DNA of 5,330 nt from Candidatus Hydrogenedentota bacterium. Lineage in GTDB: Bacteria; Hydrogenedentota; Hydrogenedentia; Hydrogenedentales; SCBR16-9. The notes under the pieces were generated by a model, which was not told the DNA's origin, did not search any database, and was given only the letters and a program-made list of their open reading frames with translations. The stretch covers positions 1-5,330 of the forward strand of contig SKJD01000200.1 in NCBI GenBank assembly GCA_007116095.1, written 5' to 3'. The position numbers and the translations under genes were made by a program. Below, piece by piece: positions 4,413 through 5,330 of this stretch. How positions within the stretch are numbered: position 1 is the stretch's first letter; each line of letters opens with the position of its first letter.

Positions 4413-5330
4413 TTAGCTGCGCGGGGTTTCCAGCGCAGCCTGGGCGGCAGCCAACCGTGCAATCGGCACGCGGAAGGGGCTGCAGCTCACGTAGTTCAGG
4501 CCTGTGCGGTGGCAAAACTTCACCGAGTCCGGATCGCCGCCGTGCTCACCACAGATACCGATCTTGAGATCGGCCCGGGCGTTGCGACCCCGTTGCACGC
4601 CGATCTCGACGAGCTGCCCGATGCCTTCCTGGTCCAGGGACTGGAAGGGGTCCTTCGGCAGGATTTCCTCCTTGAGATACTGCGGGAGAAAGCCGCCGAT
4701 GTCGTCGCGGGAGAAGCCAAAGCCCATCTGGGTCAGGTCGTTGGTGCCGAAGGAGAAGAACTCGGCCTCTTCGGCGATCTTGTCCGCCACGAGGCAAGCC
4801 CGGGGGATTTCGATCATGGTGCCGACGAGGAACTTGAAGTCGGCCTTGGTGGCGTCCAGGACTTCCTTGGCGACCTTCCGCACGATAGCGGCCTGGTTCT
4901 TGTATTCGTTCTGGTGTCCGACCAGCGGAATCATGACTTCCGGGAAGACCTTGACGCCCTTGGCGCTCAGCTCGGCAGCGGCCTCGAATATGGCGCGGGC
5001 CTGCATCTCGGTGATTTCCGGATAGGCGATCCCCAGACGACAACCGCGGTGGCCGAGCATCGGATTGAATTCATGCAGCTCGTTAATGCGGCTGCGCACG
5101 ACGTCCGCCGACAGGCCCACATGCTTCGCCAGGTTGTTCAGTTCCTTTTCGTCTTCGAGCAGGCTACCGACAAACTCGTGGAGCGGCGGGTCCAGCAGAC
5201 GCACCGTCCCGGGCAGGCCCTGCATGGCTTCGAAGATGCCGAGGAAATCCTGCTTCTGGAAGGGCAGGAGCTTCATGACGGCGGCGCGGCGGTCTTCTTC
5301 GTTGCCCGCGACGATCATCTCACGCACGTG
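4413..5330 (-). CDS. ppdK: Pyruvate, phosphate dikinase, C-terminal part (runs off the right edge)
   Basis: The visible 305 residues are about the last third of a roughly 880-residue enzyme that interconverts pyruvate + ATP + Pi and PEP + AMP + PPi in the cytoplasm, linking glycolysis and gluconeogenesis. This part is the PEP/pyruvate-binding TIM barrel. Counting from the first visible codon, the sequence shows the Arg of [12 protein letters not shown] (44), [12 protein letters not shown] (89-100), GTMIEIPRA with the metal-binding Glu (174), FGTNDLTQM with Asn-Asp (197-198), and the catalytic Cys (260) in [10 protein letters not shown]. All key residues of the pyruvate site are present, and GFSRDD is typical of PPDK rather than PEP synthase or PTS enzyme I. 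The phosphohistidine and ATP-grasp domains lie outside the window. The GTG at 5327 is not the start; the frame continues through CAC at 5330. The gene ends with TAA followed by a strong terminator, so it is the last gene of its transcript. Confidence 0.97.
   Translation of the reverse strand, partial: HVREMIVAGNEEDRRAAVMKLLPFQKQDFLGIFEAMQGLPGTVRLLDPPLHEFVGSLLEDEKELNNLAKHVGLSADVVRSRINELHEFNPMLGHRGCRLGIAYPEITEMQARAIFEAAAELSAKGVKVFPEVMIPLVGHQNEYKNQAAIVRKVAKEVLDATKADFKFLVGTMIEIPRACLVADKIAEEAEFFSFGTNDLTQMGFGFSRDDIGGFLPQYLKEEILPKDPFQSLDQEGIGQLVEIGVQRGRNARADLKIGICGEHGGDPDSVKFCHRTGLNYVSCSPFRVPIARLAAAQAALETPRS

Noticed and set aside
4204..4416. Plus-strand open frame of 70 codons across the ppdK terminator
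   Set aside because: It runs through the GC-rich terminator stem, has no Shine-Dalgarno and no family resemblance.

Overview
The window reads as a stretch of a GC-rich bacterial chromosome, probably from a Gram-negative-type environmental heterotroph. The reasons are a lipobox-bearing lipoprotein, a PspC-type envelope-stress protein behind a sigma-54-like promoter, a secreted beta-helix carbohydrate-active protein, a fused membrane/spermidine-synthase-like protein, and pyruvate phosphate dikinase. This mix is common in Planctomycetes, Lentisphaerae, Hydrogenedentes and Deltaproteobacteria-like genomes, but the sequence alone does not fix the phylum. There are no rRNA or tRNA genes, CRISPR arrays, transposases or phage genes.

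Left part (1-816). A minus-strand PspC-domain gene runs off the left edge; only its first 31 codons are present, starting at 94. It has a very strong Shine-Dalgarno and, further upstream, an 18-bp sequence (140-157) with the exact GG-N10-GC layout of a sigma-54 -24/-12 promoter. Upstream of that lies an inverted repeat (268-294), then a small lipoprotein gene (302-532, minus). The 284-bp gap (533-816) between the lipoprotein gene and the next gene on the plus strand has no further gene but holds three hairpin-forming inverted repeats.

Middle part (817-3976). A plus-strand gene (817-2412) encodes about seven membrane segments followed by a spermidine-synthase-like SAM-binding domain. It lacks key polyamine-binding signature residues and carries an acidic DxDxDG loop. 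It converges, with a 40-bp gap, on a minus-strand gene (2453-3976) for an exported pectate-lyase/GH28-like right-handed beta-helix protein.

Right part (3977-5330). A 436-bp stretch without a protein gene contains a tandem 9-mer repeat, an 8-bp inverted repeat and a textbook Rho-independent terminator (4309-4348). This terminator belongs to the minus-strand ppdK gene, whose C-terminal third (4413-5330) is cut by the right edge.

The genes do not form an obvious single pathway. The lipoprotein gene and pspC are co-directional and both concern the cell envelope, but each probably has its own expression signals. The beta-helix gene is separated from ppdK by the terminator. The signals most worth following are the sigma-54-type promoter of pspC, the cluster of hairpins in the divergent region, and the atypical active site of the fused spermidine-synthase-like protein.
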